Below are positions 9,000-18,435 of a DNA stretch of 64,000 nt, one piece after another; position 1 is the stretch's first letter, and every line of letters begins with the position of its first letter. Source of the stretch: Slackia sp. GTDB lineage: Bacteria; Actinomycetota; Coriobacteriia; Anaerosomatales; Anaerosomataceae. The notes beneath the pieces are model-generated. The model had not been told where the DNA came from. It did not search any database and worked only from the letters and a program-made list of their open reading frames with translations. A program made the position numbers and the translations under genes. Location: the NCBI GenBank assembly GCA_020725885.1, contig DYEA01000017.1, forward strand, positions 163,042-227,041. The letters are read 5' to 3'.

Positions 9000-10135
9000 C
9001 CACCGTTCGCGACACCGCCGTCGTCTTCGTGACCTCGCACGCAGGCCGCTCGCTCGGCCGCGTCGAGCGGCGGTGGCTGCGCGTGATGGAGGCGCTCGTC
9101 GCGGAAGGCGCGCACGTGCACCTCGTGTGCGCGCTCCGGGCGCCGATCGAGCCCGAGGCGCGGGCGCGCGGGGTCACCGTGGCGCCGTACCGCCTGGACC
9201 GCCTCAACCTGCTCCGCACCCGCTCTCGGCTGCGCAAGTACTTCCTGCGCTACCGTCCCCGCGTCGTCCACACGACCGGCTACGAGGCCGACGTCGTCAC
9301 CAGGTGGGCGGCGTCGGACCTGCCGATCGCGGTCGTGTCGTCGGTCACGGTGTCGTCGTGGCCGCCGCGCGGGTCGTGGTGGTTCGACACCTGGGTGCGC
9401 CAGCGCCTCGACCGCGACACGCTGGAGCGGCTCGACGCGCTCATCGTCGACGCTCCCGAGATGGTTGACGAGGCTGTGTCGCGCGGCCTGGCTCGGGAGC
9501 GCGTGGTGCTCGACCCGCCGAGCGTGCGGCTCGCGCGCGTGCTGGACGAAGCGCAGGCAGACGTCGTGCTTCCCGACGGCTGCCCGCTCGTTGGGTATGC
9601 CGGAGCGCTCACCCGCGGGCGCGGTCTTGCAGCGCTTGCCGCGATTGCTCCTCGTATCAGGACCCGGCATCCGGGCGCGCGGGTGATCGTGGCAGGCGAG
9701 GGCATCGCCCGTCACGCTCTGCTCGCTGCGGCCCGTGACGGCCGTGTCGCCCTCATCGCGCCAGTCGAGAGCGTGCCCGCCGTCCTCGCGCGGCTCGACG
9801 TGTGCGTCTTTCCGCTCGTCGAGCCCGGCATGCCGATGCCGCTGCTCGAAGCGCTCGCGCTCGGACGCCCGTGCGTGGCGGCTGCGGTGCCCGGTGTCGC
9901 GGGACTGCTCGAGGACGGCGTCGAGGTGGCGCTCGTGCCGCCGCGCGATCCCGACGCGCTTGCGGCCGCGGTGCTCGCGCTGCTCGACGACCCGGACCGT
10001 GCGCGCGCCCTCGGGGAGCGCGGCCGGCTCGCCGTCATCGAGCGCTTCCAGGCGGCGGACTCGGTGCAGCGCCACCTTGCGCTGTACCGGCGGCTGGCCG
10101 CGGCAGGCCCTCAGCGGGCCCAGTCGTCCTCGTAG
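8996..10135 (+). CDS. Glycosyltransferase family 4-like
   Basis: 379 residues, starting in an ATGA overlap with the preceding glycosyltransferase. The GT-B layout is visible: N-terminal VVFVTSHAGRSLGRVERRWL, then GYAGALTRGRGLAALAAIAP at the start of the donor domain and EPGMPMPLLEALALGRPCVA as the EX7E-like donor motif. The 3' end overlaps the convergent manC gene by 25 bases, so the + strand operon reads into an opposing gene here. Confidence 0.83.
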   Translation: MTTVRDTAVVFVTSHAGRSLGRVERRWLRVMEALVAEGAHVHLVCALRAPIEPEARARGVTVAPYRLDRLNLLRTRSRLRKYFLRYRPRVVHTTGYEADVVTRWAASDLPIAVVSSVTVSSWPPRGSWWFDTWVRQRLDRDTLERLDALIVDAPEMVDEAVSRGLARERVVLDPPSVRLARVLDEAQADVVLPDGCPLVGYAGALTRGRGLAALAAIAPRIRTRHPGARVIVAGEGIARHALLAAARDGRVALIAPVESVPAVLARLDVCVFPLVEPGMPMPLLEALALGRPCVAAAVPGVAGLLEDGVEVALVPPRDPDALAAAVLALLDDPDRARALGERGRLAVIERFQAADSVQRHLALYRRLAAAGPQRAQSSS

Positions 10136-11568
10136 CGGACGATGTCGTCCTCGCCGAGGTAACCGCCGACCGCGACCTCCACGATGACGAGCGGGCCGTC
10201 ACCGGCGTTCGCCAGGCGGTGGCGCATCTTCGCGGGGATGAACGTGCTCTCGCCCGCGCGGAGCGTGAGGCGCTCGCCGTCTCGCTCCACGAGCGCTTCG
10301 CCCTCGACGACCACCCAGTGCTCGCTGCGGTGCTCGTGGCTCTGGAGCGACAGGCGGCGGCCCGGGAGCACCTCGATCGTCTTGACCTGAAAGCCTGTCC
10401 CTTTCACGAGCACCGTCCATGAACCCCACGGCCGGTTCGCAGTGCGCGGTTCGACCACCTCTCGAGCGCCGCGGGCCTTGAGCGCGTCGACGACGAGCCG
10501 GACGTCCTGCGCGCGGTCCTTCGGCGCGACGAGCGTTGCGTCGGCGGTGTCGATGACGAGCAGGTCGTGCAGTCCGAGCGTCGCCACGAGGCGGTCGAAC
10601 GAGTAGACGATGGAGCTCGTCGAGTCCACGTCCACCACGTTGCCGACGAGCACGTTGCCGCGCTCGTCCGGCGGCGCGACGAGCTCGAGGGCGAGCAGCG
10701 AGCCGACGTCCGACCAGCGCAGGCGAGCTGGAACCACAGCCACGCGCTCGGACCGCTCGAGCACCGCGGTGTCGAACGGTTCGGCGCGGAGCGCGGCGAA
10801 GCGAGCGCGGGCGCGTTCGCCCGTCCACTCGGCGGGCGGGAGCGCGGCGATCTCGCGGACCGCCGCCGCCAGGTCGCCGTTGCCGGTCGCCTCGAGCTCC
10901 CGGAGCACGGCGTCGGCTCTGGCGACGAGCATCCCGGAGTTCCACAGGTAGCCGCCCTCGGCAAGGTAGCGCTCGGCAGTACCGCGGTCAGGCTTCTCCA
11001 CGAACCGCGCGACGCGTCGGGCAGCGGAGCCGGCCTCGCCCGTGCCGTCCAGCGGCTCGCCGACGCGGATGTAGCCGTAGCCGGTCTCCGGCCGCGTCGG
11101 CTCCAGGCCGATCGTCACGAGCCAGCCGTCGTTCGCAGCGGCCGCGGCCGTGCGGATGACGCGCTCCCACGCGGGCCCGTCCTCGAGCAGGTGGTCAGAA
11201 GGGAGCACGACGAGCACCGCCTCGGAGTCGCGAGCAGCGACGTACGCAGCCGCGAGCGCGATCGCCGGCGCCGTGTTTCGCGGCGACGGTTCGCACAGGT
11301 ACTCGACGGTCACGCCGTCGAGCGTCGGCTGCGACGCCAGGTGGCCTTTGAGCTCGCTCACGAGCCGGTCGTTCGTGAGCACGGCGACGCCGCCGGCTTC
11401 CGCGAGCGGCGCGATGCGTCCGACTGCCTGCGCGATCAGGCTCACGCCGCCGAAGATCGACACGAACTGCTTCGGCGCCAGCTCGCGCGACAGGGGCCAG
11501 AAGCGGGTGCCGCTTCCGCCGGCGAGCACGACGGCGTTCAGATGCGGGATCCGTTGCGTCTCGGGCAT
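10111..11568 (-). CDS. manC: Mannose-1-phosphate guanylyltransferase / mannose-6-phosphate isomerase
   Basis: 485 residues in the usual two-domain order. The N-terminal nucleotidyltransferase has LAGGSGTRFWPLSRE, the GTP-binding signature, and PSDHLL. A C-terminal cupin (about residues 370-480) has NRPWGSWTVL, QSHEHRSEHWVVVEG and FIPAKMRHRLAN, the type II isomerase motif. It makes GDP-mannose for the glycosyltransferases around it. It is the only reverse-strand gene in the polysaccharide locus, lies back to back with the phosphohexomutase and overlaps the convergent upstream glycosyltransferase. The frame is open beyond 11568, but the ATG there fits the family and its -10 box. Confidence 0.95.
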   Translation of the reverse strand: MPETQRIPHLNAVVLAGGSGTRFWPLSRELAPKQFVSIFGGVSLIAQAVGRIAPLAEAGGVAVLTNDRLVSELKGHLASQPTLDGVTVEYLCEPSPRNTAPAIALAAAYVAARDSEAVLVVLPSDHLLEDGPAWERVIRTAAAAANDGWLVTIGLEPTRPETGYGYIRVGEPLDGTGEAGSAARRVARFVEKPDRGTAERYLAEGGYLWNSGMLVARADAVLRELEATGNGDLAAAVREIAALPPAEWTGERARARFAALRAEPFDTAVLERSERVAVVPARLRWSDVGSLLALELVAPPDERGNVLVGNVVDVDSTSSIVYSFDRLVATLGLHDLLVIDTADATLVAPKDRAQDVRLVVDALKARGAREVVEPRTANRPWGSWTVLVKGTGFQVKTIEVLPGRRLSLQSHEHRSEHWVVVEGEALVERDGERLTLRAGESTFIPAKMRHRLANAGDGPLVIVEVAVGGYLGEDDIVRYEDDWAR

Positions 11569-11574
11569 GCGGCC

Positions 11575-11580
11575 AGTATA
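11575..11580 (-). promoter_or_regulatory. -10 box giving a probably leaderless manC mRNA
   Basis: Read on the - strand, TATACT is followed by only six bases (GGCCGC) before the manC ATG. Transcription from this -10 box would begin at or next to the A of the start codon, and no ribosome site is present. Leaderless starts are common in actinobacteria. No good -35 match was seen. Confidence 0.5.
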
Positions 11581-11739
11581 CCGGAGCGCCGCGAACCGGT
11601 GTCGCTCCCGGTTCGGCGATGCGCGTTTCAGCGACGCGACCGGGTGTCGTTGCAGGCGCTTGGCGTATCGCTCGGTGCGCGGATGCGGCACAATAGGCAC
11701 GACTCCGTGGTGATCCCATCGGTCTTCGAGGAGGTCGTC

Positions 11740-13140
11740 ATGCCTTCCGCGCACGACATCAAGTTCGGTACCGACGGTTGGCGAGCGGTCATCGGAGACG
11801 GCTTCACGTACGACAACCTGCGCAGGGTCGCGGATGCCGCAGGCCGCGTGTACGCCGAAGACCATCCTGGCGGCCTCGTGCTCGTCGGCTACGACACCCG
11901 CTTCGAGGCGGGCTCGTTCGCTGCCGTCGCGGCCGAGGTGCTCGCCGCTCACGGGCTGCGCGTGCGCGTCTCAGACCGGCCGCTGCCCACGCCTGCGCTG
12001 TGCTGGTCGGTGGCGCACTCGGACGCGATCGGTGGCGTGATGCTCACCGCGAGCCACAACCCGGCGAAGTACCTCGGTTTCAAACTCCGCATGGAGGACG
12101 GCGGCGCGAGCCCCGTGGCGTTCACCGACCGCGTCGAAGCGGCCCTGCCGGCCGAGCCGCCGGCTGCTCGCGGCGGCTTCGAGACCGTCGACCTCGTCGG
12201 CCCGTACCTGGAGGCGCTGCGCGCGTTCGTCGACGCGGACGCCATCCGCTCGGCCGGCCTCCGCGTCGTCGTCGACCCGCTCTACGGCGCCGGGCAGGGG
12301 TACCTCGCCGAGACGCTGCGAGTGCTCGGCGTGGAGGTCGTCGAGATCCACGGCGAGCGGAACCCGGGTTTCGGCGGCCTGCACCCCGAGCCCATCCCGC
12401 CCCACATCGACGAGATGCGCCGCGCCGTTGCCGAGGGCGGCTTCGACGCTGGCTTCACCACCGACGGCGATGCCGACCGCATCGGCGCGTGCGACCGCGC
12501 GGGCGCGTTCGTGAACCCGCACCGCATCATCGCGCTCGTCACCCGGCACCTCGTGGAGGGCCGCGGCATGCGCGGGCGCGTCGTCAAGACGCTCTCGACG
12601 AGCGTGCTCGTCGACCGGATCGCCCAGCACCTCGGCCTCGAGGTCGTCACCACCCCCGTCGGCTTCAAGTGGATCTACGAGCAGATGGTCCAGGGCGGCG
12701 TGCTCATCGGCGGCGAGGAGTCCGGCGGGATCGGCATCCCCGAGCACGTGCGCGAGCGGGACGGCCTGCTCATGGCGCTCCTGCTCGCAGAGATGATGGG
12801 ACAGCGGCGCGCAGGGCTTGGCGAGCTGGTCGAAGACTTGCTCGCGGTGACCGGGCCGATGGAGTACTTGCGTCGCGACCTCGCGCTCGAGCCGGCGGTC
12901 AAAGACGCGTTCGTCGCCCGGATGCCGGACCTGGCGCCTGAGCGGCTTGCGGGCCTGCCAGTGTTCCGTGTGCTGCGCGACGACGGCGTCAAGTTCCTGC
13001 TTCCAGATGACGCGTGGCTGCTGCTCCGTACCTCGGGCACCGAGCCGCTCGTGCGCATCTACGCCGAGGCGCCGAACGCCGGTGTGGTCGACGATCTGCT
13101 GGCGGCCGGTGCGGAGCTCGTGCTCAGCGCCGGCAGCTGA
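11740..13140 (+). CDS. Phosphoglucomutase/phosphomannomutase family protein
   Basis: 466 residues from an ATG preceded by GAGGAGG. The four alpha-D-phosphohexomutase motifs are in order: the phosphoserine loop GVMLTASHNPAKYLG, the Mg2+ loop TTDGDADRIGACD, the sugar loop GGEESGGIG, and the phosphate loop LRTSGTEPLVRIYAEA. It interconverts hexose-6-phosphate and hexose-1-phosphate and, back to back with manC, probably feeds mannose-1-phosphate (or glucose-1-phosphate) into nucleotide-sugar synthesis. The frame is open far upstream but the family N-terminus DIKFGTDGWRA fixes this start. Confidence 0.93.
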   Translation: MPSAHDIKFGTDGWRAVIGDGFTYDNLRRVADAAGRVYAEDHPGGLVLVGYDTRFEAGSFAAVAAEVLAAHGLRVRVSDRPLPTPALCWSVAHSDAIGGVMLTASHNPAKYLGFKLRMEDGGASPVAFTDRVEAALPAEPPAARGGFETVDLVGPYLEALRAFVDADAIRSAGLRVVVDPLYGAGQGYLAETLRVLGVEVVEIHGERNPGFGGLHPEPIPPHIDEMRRAVAEGGFDAGFTTDGDADRIGACDRAGAFVNPHRIIALVTRHLVEGRGMRGRVVKTLSTSVLVDRIAQHLGLEVVTTPVGFKWIYEQMVQGGVLIGGEESGGIGIPEHVRERDGLLMALLLAEMMGQRRAGLGELVEDLLAVTGPMEYLRRDLALEPAVKDAFVARMPDLAPERLAGLPVFRVLRDDGVKFLLPDDAWLLLRTSGTEPLVRIYAEAPNAGVVDDLLAAGAELVLSAGS

Positions 13141-13163
13141 GCGGGAAGGACTTCGTCGAGCGC

Positions 13164-14282
13164 ATGCGCATCACGATGGTGAACAAGCACTACCCGCCGC
13201 ACTTAGGCGGCATCGAGCACCACGTGCGCGATTTGGCGGAGGCGCTCGTCGCCGGCGGCCACGGCGTGCGTGCCATCGTGGCGAACGAAGCCCCGGACAC
13301 GGCCGTCGAGACGGTCGGCGGCGTCGAGGTCGTGCGGCTCGGTCGCGCGTTCAACGTCTCCTCGGCGCCGGTTGCCTTCGGCATGGCTCGCGCTTTGCGC
13401 GACGAGGCGGCTCGCACGGACCTCCTGCACCTGCACTCGCCGTATCCCTGGGGCGAGCTCGAGTGGCTGCGCGCGCGGCCGCGGGTGCCGGCCGTGCTCA
13501 CCTACCACAGCGACATCGTGCGGCAGCGGGTGTTGCTCGCCGGGTACGCGCCGTTCCTGCGCCGGGTGCTCGCGCTCGTGGACCGGATCATCGTCTCGAG
13601 TCCGCAGATGGTCGAACACAGCGCGTTCCTGGCGCCGGTCGCTGAGAAGTGCCGCGTCGTGCCGTTCGGCATCGACGTCGACGAGTTCGCCGACCCGGCG
13701 CTCGATGAAGAAGCCGCGGCGTTGCGCGCGCGGCACGAGCGGCCGGTCGTGCTGTTCGTCGGCCGGCTCATCTACTACAAGGGCGTGGACGTGCTCGTCC
13801 GTGCGATGGCGAGCGTCGATGCCGACCTCGTGATCGTCGGAGCAGGCCCGCTCGAGGAGGAGGTCCGCAGGCTCGCCCGCGAGCTCGGCATCGAGGACCG
13901 CCTGACGATCGTGCCGCCGCTGCCTCGTCGCGAGCTCGCCGCGCACTACCGCGCAGCGGACGTCTTCTGCCTCCCGAGCGTCGCTCGCTCGGAGGCGTTC
14001 GGGCTGGTGCAGCTGGAGGCGATGGCGGCGGGCGTTCCCGTCGTCTCGACGCGGCTGCCCACCGGCGTGCCGTTCGTGAACGAGCACGGCGTAAGCGGGC
14101 TCACGGTACCGCCGGGCGACGTCGAGGCGCTGGCGGACGCGCTCAGGACGCTCGTCGAGGACGCGGACCTCCGCCGCCGGCTCGGCGCGCAGGCGCTCGA
14201 GCGCGTCCGGAGCGAGTTCACGCGTGCGCGCATGGTCGAGCGGACGCTCGCCGTGTACCGTGAAGCGCTGGAGGCGGTGTGA
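13164..14282 (+). CDS. Glycosyltransferase family 4
   Basis: 372 residues starting MRITMVNKHYPPHLGGIEHH, a classic GT4 N-terminus. The donor domain begins at RPVVLFVGRLIYYKGVDVLV and carries SEAFGLVQLEAMAAGVPVVS (EX7E). It resembles mannosyl- or glucosyltransferases that act early on polyprenyl-linked intermediates. It lies between the hexomutase and the initiating phosphotransferase, which it touches by one base (TGATG). Confidence 0.9.
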   Translation: MRITMVNKHYPPHLGGIEHHVRDLAEALVAGGHGVRAIVANEAPDTAVETVGGVEVVRLGRAFNVSSAPVAFGMARALRDEAARTDLLHLHSPYPWGELEWLRARPRVPAVLTYHSDIVRQRVLLAGYAPFLRRVLALVDRIIVSSPQMVEHSAFLAPVAEKCRVVPFGIDVDEFADPALDEEAAALRARHERPVVLFVGRLIYYKGVDVLVRAMASVDADLVIVGAGPLEEEVRRLARELGIEDRLTIVPPLPRRELAAHYRAADVFCLPSVARSEAFGLVQLEAMAAGVPVVSTRLPTGVPFVNEHGVSGLTVPPGDVEALADALRTLVEDADLRRRLGAQALERVRSEFTRARMVERTLAVYREALEAV

Positions 14283-15643
14283 TGTCCAGAAGGGCTTTTG
14301 TCGCGCTTTCGGTTCTGCTCGACGCGCTCGTCGTGAACGGGTGCTTCGTCGCGGCCTTCTTCTTGCGCTACGGCGGCCAGCCGCCAGCGTTCAACTACAC
14401 GCCGTACGTGCTGCTGTGGCCGCTCATCACGGCGTTCTACCTGCTCGCGGGCTACATCTATGGGCTGTACGAGCCGGAGCGGACCGAGAGCGGGTGGGCG
14501 GTCGCGAGCGCTGTCGCTCGGGCGACGGCGCTCGGCATCCTGCTCACGGCGGCCACGGCCTTCTTCCTGGGCCCGCGGTTCTTCTCGTTCAACCGTCTCG
14601 TCATCCTGATCGCGCCGGCGCTGCAGTTCGCAGCCCTGCTGGCGTGGCGGCTCGCCGCCTTCCGCCTCACCCCCATCCGGTGGCCTGAAAGCCGCATCCT
14701 CATCCTCGGGACCGACGACGCGGCGATCGAGCTTGCGCGAGAACTTCAGCGTCGGTCAGGGTGGGGACCCCGGGTGCTCGGCTTGCTCTCGCGCGATGAG
14801 AGCGGCCCGTCCGAGGCCGGCGGTTTTCCCGTGCTCGGAACGGTCGCCGACGCGACACGCCTCGTCGCCGCGCTCGACGTCGACAGGATCATCGTCTCGT
14901 CGCCTCCCGCGGTGCGCGAGCTGGTCGAGCAGCTGGCGCTTTCGGACGAGGTCGACGTTCGCGTCGAGGTCATCCCCGACCTGTACGAGATCTTCATCGG
15001 CACCGTTGACAGCGCGGTGAGCGACATCCCGCTCATGCAGCTGACCGGCCGCCCCGTGCCCGGCTGGTTCGAGGTGGCGAAGCGCGGGATCGACGTCGTC
15101 GGCGCTGCGATCCTGCTGGCGTTGCTGTCGCCGGTGCTGCTGTTCGCAGCCCTCGGCGTGCTCGCGACGATGGGGCGTCCCGTTCTCTACCTCCAGGAGC
15201 GCGTCGGGAAGGACATGCGGGCGTTCCGTATCGTCAAGTTCCGGACGATGGTGCGCGACGCCGAGCGCGGGACAGGGCCTGTGCTCGCCGAAGAGGACGA
15301 CCCCCGCATCACGCCGTTCGGGCGCTTCCTTCGCCGCTACCGCATCGACGAGCTGCCGCAGCTCCTCAACGTGCTCGTCGGGCAGATGAGCTTCATCGGG
15401 CCGCGGCCTGAGCGCCCGGAGTTCGTCGAGGAGTATCTGCGGACGATACCCGGCTATAGGGAGCGTTTCCGGGTCAAGCCCGGCATCACGGGGCTCGCCC
15501 AGGTGAGCGGCACGTACGCGACGACTGCGGAACGGAAACTGAAGTTCGACCTCATCTACATGTATCATCAAAGCCTGCTCATGGACCTGCAGATCCTGGT
15601 TCAGACGCTCAGGGTCGTGCTCACCGGGCGTGGGGCCCGCTAA
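14282..15643 (+). CDS. Exopolysaccharide polyprenyl glycosylphosphotransferase
   Basis: 453 residues: four or five N-terminal membrane spans, a CoA-binding-like Rossmann domain (RILILGTDDAAIELARELQ, about residues 138-156), then a C-terminal bacterial sugar transferase domain. The latter has the reentrant hydrophobic hairpin KRGIDVVGAAILL, KFRTMVRDAE, RRYRIDELPQLLNVL and MSFIGPRPERPEF. It transfers a hexose-1-phosphate to undecaprenyl phosphate, starting repeat-unit assembly. The ATG at 14282 has GGAGG upstream; a GTG at 14279 is in the same frame. Confidence 0.94.
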   Translation: MSRRAFVALSVLLDALVVNGCFVAAFFLRYGGQPPAFNYTPYVLLWPLITAFYLLAGYIYGLYEPERTESGWAVASAVARATALGILLTAATAFFLGPRFFSFNRLVILIAPALQFAALLAWRLAAFRLTPIRWPESRILILGTDDAAIELARELQRRSGWGPRVLGLLSRDESGPSEAGGFPVLGTVADATRLVAALDVDRIIVSSPPAVRELVEQLALSDEVDVRVEVIPDLYEIFIGTVDSAVSDIPLMQLTGRPVPGWFEVAKRGIDVVGAAILLALLSPVLLFAALGVLATMGRPVLYLQERVGKDMRAFRIVKFRTMVRDAERGTGPVLAEEDDPRITPFGRFLRRYRIDELPQLLNVLVGQMSFIGPRPERPEFVEEYLRTIPGYRERFRVKPGITGLAQVSGTYATTAERKLKFDLIYMYHQSLLMDLQILVQTLRVVLTGRGAR

Positions 15644-15652
15644 GGAGGACGA

Positions 15653-17791
15653 GTGGCGAAGAAGAGAAGCGCGGGCGCTCCGCCGCGAGGGAGCGCCGCC
15701 AAGACGGCGCAGCGGCCGCAGGCGGTCGCGCCTGCGATGGACGTGTTCGACCGCATCGCGTGGGTCTGCATGCACCTCATGGTCGTGCTTGTGCCGTTGG
15801 CGATCTCGAACCTGTCCGTGATCGGCTTCAGGGGCACGCTCCCGCTCACCTACGACCAGTTCGACATCGTCAAGGTGTTCACCATGCGGGCGCTGCTGCT
15901 GGTGGCGCTGGCCGCGTGGCTGACGGGCCTGCTCGTCCGCGGCGGCCGCGTGCGGTTCACGCGCGTCGAATGGCTCGTCTTGGTGTTCCTCGGGTGGGTC
16001 CTGCTCACCTCGATCACGTCCATCCACCCGCCGACGGCCATCTTCGGCAAGTACCGGCGGTTCGAGGGGCTGCTGTCGTTCCTGACGTACGGCGGCTGGT
16101 TCTTCCTTGCGCTCCAGCTCGCGGACCGGCCGTCCCGGATCCGCTCGCTCGCGCGCTCGCTGGTCATCGGCGGCGTGCTCGTGGCCGCGTACGGGGTGGC
16201 GCAGCGTCTCGGCATCGACCCCGGGCTCTGGGGGCAGCTGCCGTTCGAGCAGCGCCGCGCGTTCTCGACGTTCGGCAACCCCGACCTCCTCGGCGGCTAC
16301 CTCATCTTCCCGCTTGCCGTCGCCCTCGGGCTGGTGCTCTCCGAGAAGCGCCGGGATCTGCGGACCGCGTGGTGGGCCGCGTTCGCCGTCATCGGCTTCT
16401 GCCTCCTTGTCTCGTACGTCCGTGGCGCGTGGATCGGCGGGACGGTCGCCATCGGCGTGGTCGCGGCGGCGGCCGTCGTCGCCCGGGCGCCGTGGACGCA
16501 GGTCGACTGGGCCGCGGCCGGCGTCAGCGCCGTGCTCGCCGTCGTCGAGACGATCCGCAGCCTCTCGTCCACCGACGGCGTCACCAACGTGGTCGCGCGC
16601 ATCCGCTCGATCTTCGAGTTCGGCGAAGGCAGCGCGCTCACGCGGTTCCAGATCTGGCAGGCCGCGATCGCCGCGATAAAGGAGCGTCCCATCCTCGGTT
16701 GGGGAGCGGACACGTTCCGCCTGCTGTTCCCGCGCTTCAAGCCGCGAGCGTACACCGGCACGGCAGGCTACCTGTCGGTGGCCGACAACGTGCACAACTA
16801 CCCGCTGCAGCTCGCGTCAGCCATCGGCATACCCGGCCTGCTCATGCTCTACGGGTTCTTCGCGTGGACGCTCGCCTGCTCGTTCCGCACGGTGTTCGTG
16901 AAAGACGGCGGCACGGAGCGCCTCGTGCTCGCCGGATTCTGGGCGGCGGCGCTCGGATACATCGTGCACCTGACCTTCGGCTTGTCGATCACCGGCTCGA
17001 CCGTGCTCTTGTGGCTGAGCCTCGGACTCCTGCTCTCGCCCCACGCGAGCGTGCGCGAGGTCTCCGCACCGGCGTTCGGCCTTCCGATCGCCGCCGCCAT
17101 CTGCGGCCTGTGCGCTGCGCTCTTCGTCGGCAACGTCGTGTACCTGCGAGCGGACAACATGTACCTCAAGGCCCGGATCGGCTCGCAAGGCATGACTCGC
17201 GTCGAGTATGCGCAGAAGGCCGTCAAGCTGAACCCGTACAACGACATGTACCGCACGGAGATCGGTCTCGCGTGGCAAGACCTGTTCATCTCGCAGGTGA
17301 TGCAAGGCGTCGACGACCCGCAGTCCCGGGAGCGCGCCGCGTACTACCTCTCGCAGGCCGAGCGCGAGTTCCTGTCGGTGATCGACTTCGTGCCGACCGA
17401 GTACGACAACTACGTGTTCCTTGCGAACCTCTACAACCAGGCGTCGTACTACCTCGACGCAGCCTATGCCGATAAGGCGGTCGAGATAGCGCGCAAGGGA
17501 GTCGAGGTGGAGCCGTTCGGGCCTGCGATCCGTATCCAGCTCGCGCTCGCACTCATGACGCGGGGAGAGTTCGCGGACGCCGCAGCCCAGGCCGCGGAAG
17601 CAGCGGATCAGGACCCGAACTACGTCGAGGCGTGGATGGCGCTCGGAGACGCGCGGCGCCTGATGGGCGACCTGCAGGGCGCGAAGGCCGCGTTCGAACG
17701 AGCCGTGCAGCTCAGCGGCGGCCGGGCGGACGCGCAGCAGGCACTGAAGTCCGTGGAAGCAAGCCTCGCAGCGAAGGAGGCGACACCGTGA
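15653..17791 (+). CDS. O-antigen ligase/polymerase-family protein with C-terminal TPR domain
   Basis: 712 residues. About 11-12 membrane spans occupy residues 35-500. The large external loop has the Wzy_C-type features FRRFEGLLSFLTYGG-like KYRRFEGLL, FGNPDLLGGYL, VRGAWIG, GWGADTFRLLFPRFKP and the following NVHNYPLQ histidine segment. From about residue 510 to the end there are TPR-like helices (NYVEAWMALGDARRLMGDL). The family polymerises or ligates undecaprenyl-linked glycans on the outer face of the membrane. AAGGAGG precedes the GTG start. Its last codons overlap the rex start, physically linking glycan assembly to the redox cluster. Confidence 0.87.
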   Translation: MAKKRSAGAPPRGSAAKTAQRPQAVAPAMDVFDRIAWVCMHLMVVLVPLAISNLSVIGFRGTLPLTYDQFDIVKVFTMRALLLVALAAWLTGLLVRGGRVRFTRVEWLVLVFLGWVLLTSITSIHPPTAIFGKYRRFEGLLSFLTYGGWFFLALQLADRPSRIRSLARSLVIGGVLVAAYGVAQRLGIDPGLWGQLPFEQRRAFSTFGNPDLLGGYLIFPLAVALGLVLSEKRRDLRTAWWAAFAVIGFCLLVSYVRGAWIGGTVAIGVVAAAAVVARAPWTQVDWAAAGVSAVLAVVETIRSLSSTDGVTNVVARIRSIFEFGEGSALTRFQIWQAAIAAIKERPILGWGADTFRLLFPRFKPRAYTGTAGYLSVADNVHNYPLQLASAIGIPGLLMLYGFFAWTLACSFRTVFVKDGGTERLVLAGFWAAALGYIVHLTFGLSITGSTVLLWLSLGLLLSPHASVREVSAPAFGLPIAAAICGLCAALFVGNVVYLRADNMYLKARIGSQGMTRVEYAQKAVKLNPYNDMYRTEIGLAWQDLFISQVMQGVDDPQSRERAAYYLSQAEREFLSVIDFVPTEYDNYVFLANLYNQASYYLDAAYADKAVEIARKGVEVEPFGPAIRIQLALALMTRGEFADAAAQAAEAADQDPNYVEAWMALGDARRLMGDLQGAKAAFERAVQLSGGRADAQQALKSVEASLAAKEATP

Positions 17792-18435
17792 CCGACCGGA
17801 ACATCTCAGACATTCCCCAAAGCACCATCGAGCGGTTGCCGCAGTACCTGCGCTGCCTGCTCGAACTGCAGGCGCTGGGCGTGCCGCTGGTCAAGTCCGA
17901 CCGCCTCGCTGGGCTGTGCGGTTCGAACGCTGCACAGGTCCGCAAGGACTTCTCATACCTCGGCGAGCTGGGCACGCGCGGCATCGGGTACGAGGTCTCG
18001 GCGCTGATCGAGCACATCTCCCAGATCCTCGGCGTGAAAGAGCGGCGGAAGGTGGCCATCGTCGGATACGGCAAGCTCGGGGCGGCCTTGCACGGCTATG
18101 CGGGCTTCGCGGAGCGCGGATTCGAAGTCGTCGCGCTGTTCGACGTCGATCCCGTGAAGGTGGGGCGGGAGTTCGACGGGGTGAGGCTGTACCACCTGGA
18201 CGAGGCGCCTCGAGTGCTCAAAGAGCTGGGCGTCGAGATCGCGATCGTGGCGACGCCCGCCAGGGCGGCCCAGCTTGCCGCCGACGCCATCGTCGAGGGC
18301 GGCGTGAAGTCGATCTTGAACCTTGCGCCCACTCGCCTCGTTGTCCCCGACGACGTGAACGTGAGGCAGGTGTGCCTCTCCACCGATCTGCAGATACTGT
18401 CGTTCTTCCTCGCGAAGCAGGAGGGTTCCGAATGA
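17788..18435 (+). CDS. rex: Redox-sensing transcriptional repressor Rex
   Basis: 215 residues from a GTG that overlaps the previous stop (GTGA); the frame is open upstream but this start gives the normal Rex length of about 210. An N-terminal winged helix ends with the recognition segment QVRKDFSYLGELGTRGIGY. A Rossmann domain follows with VAIVGYGKLGAAL (GxGxxG) and VVALFDVDPVKVG, which bind NADH/NAD+. The C-terminal swapped helix ends in STDLQILSFFLAKQ. Rex represses anaerobic respiratory genes when NAD+ dominates. It sits as first gene of the cytochrome cluster, and a degenerate paralogue is at 29172. Confidence 0.96.
   Translation: MTDRNISDIPQSTIERLPQYLRCLLELQALGVPLVKSDRLAGLCGSNAAQVRKDFSYLGELGTRGIGYEVSALIEHISQILGVKERRKVAIVGYGKLGAALHGYAGFAERGFEVVALFDVDPVKVGREFDGVRLYHLDEAPRVLKELGVEIAIVATPARAAQLAADAIVEGGVKSILNLAPTRLVVPDDVNVRQVCLSTDLQILSFFLAKQEGSE

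Noticed and set aside
10567..11739. Long + strand open frame upstream of the phosphohexomutase
   Set aside because: It is antisense to the clear manC gene and arises from GC-rich codon structure; the hexomutase begins at 11740.
14756..16795. Reverse-strand open frame of about 680 codons
   Set aside because: It is a GC-rich shadow of the glycosylphosphotransferase and O-antigen ligase genes; its translation is Arg/Glu/His-rich and matches no family.
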